A stretch of 64,000 bases of DNA from Lachnospiraceae bacterium. Lineage in GTDB: Bacteria; Bacillota_A; Clostridia; Lachnospirales; Lachnospiraceae. The DNA is taken from NCBI GenBank assembly GCA_021770615.1, contig JAETQR010000009.1:93509-157508 (forward strand), in the 5' to 3' direction. Positions 63,967 through 64,000 of the stretch are shown in pieces. The notes beneath the pieces were generated by a model. The model worked only from the letters and a program-made list of their open reading frames with translations, did no database searches and was not told the DNA's origin. Positions within the stretch are counted from its first letter, which is position 1, and the number at the start of each line of letters is the position of its first letter. Both the position numbers and the translations under genes were made by a program.

Positions 63967-64000
63967 TTAAGCTGACAAAGGAACAGATTTTAATGCTTCA
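63963..64000 (+). CDS. Doc-type Fic toxin, 5' end only (truncated by window)
   Basis: Only 12 codons are present: MIKLTKEQILML. This is the typical N-terminus of Doc (death-on-curing) Fic-domain proteins that follow a Phd/YefM antitoxin. The catalytic HxFx(D/N)GNKR motif lies beyond the window, so the call rests on the start sequence and context. Confidence 0.6.
   Translation, partial: MIKLTKEQILML

Noticed and set aside
1..64000. tRNA, rRNA or other classical structural RNA genes and phage or IS elements
   Set aside because: I looked for tRNA-like T-arm (GGTTCGA) cloverleaf patterns, rRNA text, transposase or integrase motifs and found none that I could support.

Overview
The window looks like a chromosomal segment of a low-to-mid GC Clostridia bacterium, most likely a Lachnospiraceae gut commensal. 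The reasons are AGGAGG-type ribosome sites, frequent ATGA stop/start overlaps, TTGACA/TATAAT promoters with 17-base spacers, Big_2/X2 modular surface enzymes, and many family-typical genes (recJ, pyrG, ftsH, uvrC, T-box-like leader, LytTR/GHKL two-component pair). This assignment is an inference; no rRNA or tRNA gene lies in the window.

Layout. 1-6142: end of recJ, a glycosyltransferase and a MoxR / DUF58 / transglutaminase operon. 6283-8660: a decayed accessory patch (CPBP protease remnant, UPF0175 antitoxin with a deleted DUF3368 toxin, SIR2-like fragment) ending in an intact MntA/HepT-type pair. 8784-15688: housekeeping block pyrG(-), ftsH (split by an internal deletion), a Cof-type phosphatase, uvrC and a GNAT. 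16207-30557: toxin-antitoxin pairs, a chemoreceptor and an acetyltransferase-rich island with a nuclease-like gene pair, a GNAT fused to a degenerate ABC-ATPase-like domain, and several deletion scars. 30806-36331: a large secreted GH8 enzyme with a three-domain sensor/AraC regulator. 36335-40097: DUF3237, a T-box-like leader in front of a broken nucleoside phosphorylase, a CAT-like enzyme, a methyltransferase and an ankyrin protein. 40584-47360: MutS2-like ATPase, ABC-class ATPase, MATE and MFS exporters, the last behind a short leader peptide. 47445-51419(-): amino-acid ABC importer and a chemoreceptor. 52124-56554: an EcoRII-like restriction-modification-Vsr operon with a P-loop ATPase. 57000-59704: TSUP permease, DUF1893 and a LytTR/GHKL pair. 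60082-64000: a 1151-residue HTH plus PLD-like protein and the start of a Phd/Doc module.

The most striking features are: (i) the R-M-Vsr-ATPase operon followed 3.5 kb later by the large HTH/PLD-like gene, a candidate defence region; (ii) the PD-(D/E)XK-like pair at 26355-27564; (iii) an MFS efflux gene preceded by a leader peptide ending in Arg-Val-Arg and by mutually exclusive hairpins that reach its ribosome site; (iv) ftsH divided into ATPase and protease reading frames lacking about 45 residues between them; (v) an 86-bp multi-palindrome repeat that supplies the C-terminal tail of the ftsH reading frame and recurs 39 kb away with one mismatch.
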